The notes under the pieces were generated by a model. The model was not told the origin of the DNA, ran no database searches, and saw nothing but the letters and a program-made list of their open reading frames with translations. Shown here one piece after another: positions 61,933 through 64,000 of a DNA stretch of 64,000 nt. This stretch comes from Gorsachius magnificus. Taxonomy: Eukaryota > Chordata > Aves > Pelecaniformes > Ardeidae. How positions within the stretch are numbered: position 1 is the first letter of the stretch; each line of letters begins with the position of its first letter. The position numbers were made by a program, and so were the translations under genes. The stretch spans positions 5,936,610 to 6,000,609 of the forward strand of contig CM067095.1 of assembly GCA_034008185.1 (NCBI GenBank). Direction: 5' to 3'.

Positions 61933-64000
61933 ACAAACCGGGACTGCCCTCGGCTGTGCACAGCGTTGTGCGAGTGAAGCTGTAGGCTGAGCGCAGCATG
62001 TTGTGCAGACCCCATCTGAAGGCCTCCTTTGGGGCTGGAGCAATATAAAGGTCTTTAGATCCAGTCTTCAGCCTTGAAAGTGCTTCTTTGAAGTCTCTGG
62101 GCCTTCACATGTCCTCCAGACTTTCATTTAATGTAGTATTTTGTTTTGTGGTTTTTTTTTTTTTAAGATTTCAGGTAAGATTTCAACAAGCTGGGGATGC
62201 ATCAAAGTATAAAGTACTTGCTTGAGTCTTAATCAATCCAAACTGTTCTCTTAAGAAGGCAAAATAAAGGCTGTTAAAGCAGGCCAGACACTTGCAAGGC
62301 AGCAGATGTTTCTCTTTATTGTCAGAACAGCAATCTTTATTAAATACCAAAGAAAGCCCCCTAAATCCGGGAAGGAGGTTGAGTCTATGGCTGAGGACAC
62401 CTCTTCCTCAGGCCAAACAGTCTTTTCTAAGTAATTTGTTTTTTCTTGCTGATCCTTCAATGGCGTTTCCATGACATAAAAGCAAAAGGGAAAACGAATA
62501 TTTAACCATGGAAATAACTGCGTAGTTTAAGCTTGAGAAGAGAAAGTGGGAAGGGAGGGAAGAAGCTGAGGCGATGCCCTTCACACCCATGCTGTCTTCT
62601 CCTTGGTGACAGGACTAGCATGGGGCCATTCCAGGGGACCCCTGGAGATGCCCCAAGTGCAGCAGTGCGCTGGTACATCTGGTCACGACACAGTTAATGG
62701 CTAGGCATATCTTTTTCCGAGAAAATGTCTGGTGGAAAGCAAACAACACGTTATTATTGCTTGGGAATTGCAGAGCGAGGCCTCCGTAGGACGGAGAGCG
62801 CTGGGCGTAATGACTCTGGTAGTTTTCATTAGCATTACTAATGGCATCTTCCACTTTTAAGAAATAACAGCAAGGTTTCATGAATTAATAAAAGGAAGAT
62901 TGTGATTGACTAAACGAAGGGTGTGCCAGTCTATGCGGCTGGTCTGTTTTAACTAGGTAATGTCCATAGATACGACGTTAATTTAATTCTCAGTTGAAAT
63001 ACTCCAGAGGAAATGTCAGATCAATAATGTAGAAAAGGGCAAAGATTTGCTAAGCCTGGCTGACTTGCGTATGTTAACTACTGTGAGATAGATATGGATA
63101 AATGCTGAACATTAAGGTGAGTAATCACAACTGTCTTGGGTGTCTGAAAAAATTTTCTGCATAAACACTGTACAGACCGAATGGGTTTCAGGCAAGAAGC
63201 TGGGTGTTAAGGTAACAACAGGCTGTTATCTCACACACGACTCTGCAGTTAACATCCGTGGGTTTGCTTTTTTTTCTGGAAGAGGAGAAAAAGCCTCATT
63301 GCAGACATTGTCCCATCCTCCCTAGTGTGGTGCTGAGAGTCCCTGTGCCTACCCCTAATCCAGAGTCCTGCACCAACACATCTTCGAGCCTGCCTGCATG
63401 TGTACCAGTGCTAGCTCTTAGTGGTTTTAAAGCTTGGTTTGTATTTGGATTTTATCTGTTTTGCCAGCAGGTTATGTGGTGCATCTCTTACCAGCTTCAA
63501 ACCATGACCCACAGGAGATGCTAAGAGGAGAAATCTTATGCCCATGCTCCAGAGTCAGCGTGAGCTTTGCATTAGGGTTTTCTGCTCAGCTGTGCAGGCT
63601 GCTCTGCCCCCCCGAGCCCTTGTACCTGCTGGCACTCTGACAGCACCACCAGAGCTAGGCAGGACTGTTCAGCTTTCTGAATTCACCCTGGAATGTCCAA
63701 ATCTGGATCATCATTCTGACTAGAGCCCATCATGGCCTGGAGATGAATCACGTCCCATGTGTAGATGGCCATAAACCACCTAAGGGATGGCTAAGTCCCA
63801 CGTTACTTGGGAGAATCCATGGGACTGGGTAGCAAAGGGTGCTCCAAAAGCAAATACCACCTTTCCTTGTCAAGAAGTGCTTGTGTTACCAGCAGCTGTT
63901 CTCAGCCATGGTCATGGCTAGCATGCTTTCCTTCCAATGAAGACAAGAACAGACAACTTTCTTGGCCTTTGGGCCTGAATCTCAACTATTTGACAGTTGC

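Larger units (their letters stand above)
54903..64000. other. Intergenic sequence to the right edge, no gene seen
   Basis: GC-richer patches (55200-55860, 58260-59040) have overlapping frames on both strands without recognisable protein. There is one recent-looking CR1 end, simple repeats, and blocks at 56050-56490, 59270-59430 and 62640-63000 that look regulatory by texture. I looked for a GALNT9-like first exon, a known human neighbour of FBRSL1, and saw none. Confidence 0.55.

Noticed and set aside
57750..64000. Possible first exon of GALNT9 expected from human synteny
   Set aside because: No plus-strand frame resembles a GalNAc-transferase N-terminus and no CpG island is present. If conserved, the gene lies beyond the right edge.

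Overview
The window is vertebrate nuclear DNA and almost certainly comes from a bird. It carries a recent-looking 3' end of a CR1 LINE (about 60045-60238), older CR1 remnants, many short A/C-rich tracts of the kind common in avian introns, and one very GC-rich CpG island. There is no bacterial-style gene packing. I recognise exactly one gene: the first coding exon of FBRSL1 (fibrosin-like 1, an AUTS2-family nuclear protein) on the minus strand at 13053-13345.

Layout. Positions 1-13052 are the 5' part of FBRSL1 intron 1, since the gene runs leftward out of the window. It holds no further exon that I can recognise. It does hold homopolymer tracts, an AT-rich stretch (about 7320-7560), a CpG-dense patch (about 3430-3740) and a possible conserved non-coding block (about 2860-3030). 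Positions 12500-14530 are the CpG island with the exon, 5' UTR and promoter. The island is full of G- and C-runs, (CCG)n and, unusually, AT-rich (AAT)n blocks. Positions 14335-14770 are strongly G-rich on the plus strand, and a 3 x 30 bp tandem repeat lies at 14911-15000. Positions 15000-64000 are upstream intergenic sequence, about 49 kb with no gene I can support. It contains old CR1, MIR-like and MITE-like fragments, simple repeats, and several blocks that look like conserved regulatory elements by texture only.

How it fits together. FBRSL1 and its relatives AUTS2 and FBRS are known partners of PCGF3/PCGF5-type Polycomb repressive complex 1. Long first introns and flanking gene deserts filled with enhancers are typical of such developmental regulators, and the window is consistent with one end of such a regulatory domain. 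The most concrete oddity is that the FBRSL1 exon is not open in one frame. The conserved N-terminus and the rest of the exon lie in different frames, offset by one base at about 13260-13264, which most simply means one base is missing from this GC-rich stretch.

I did not find a previously undescribed genetic system. The longer open frames elsewhere look like chance or composition effects.
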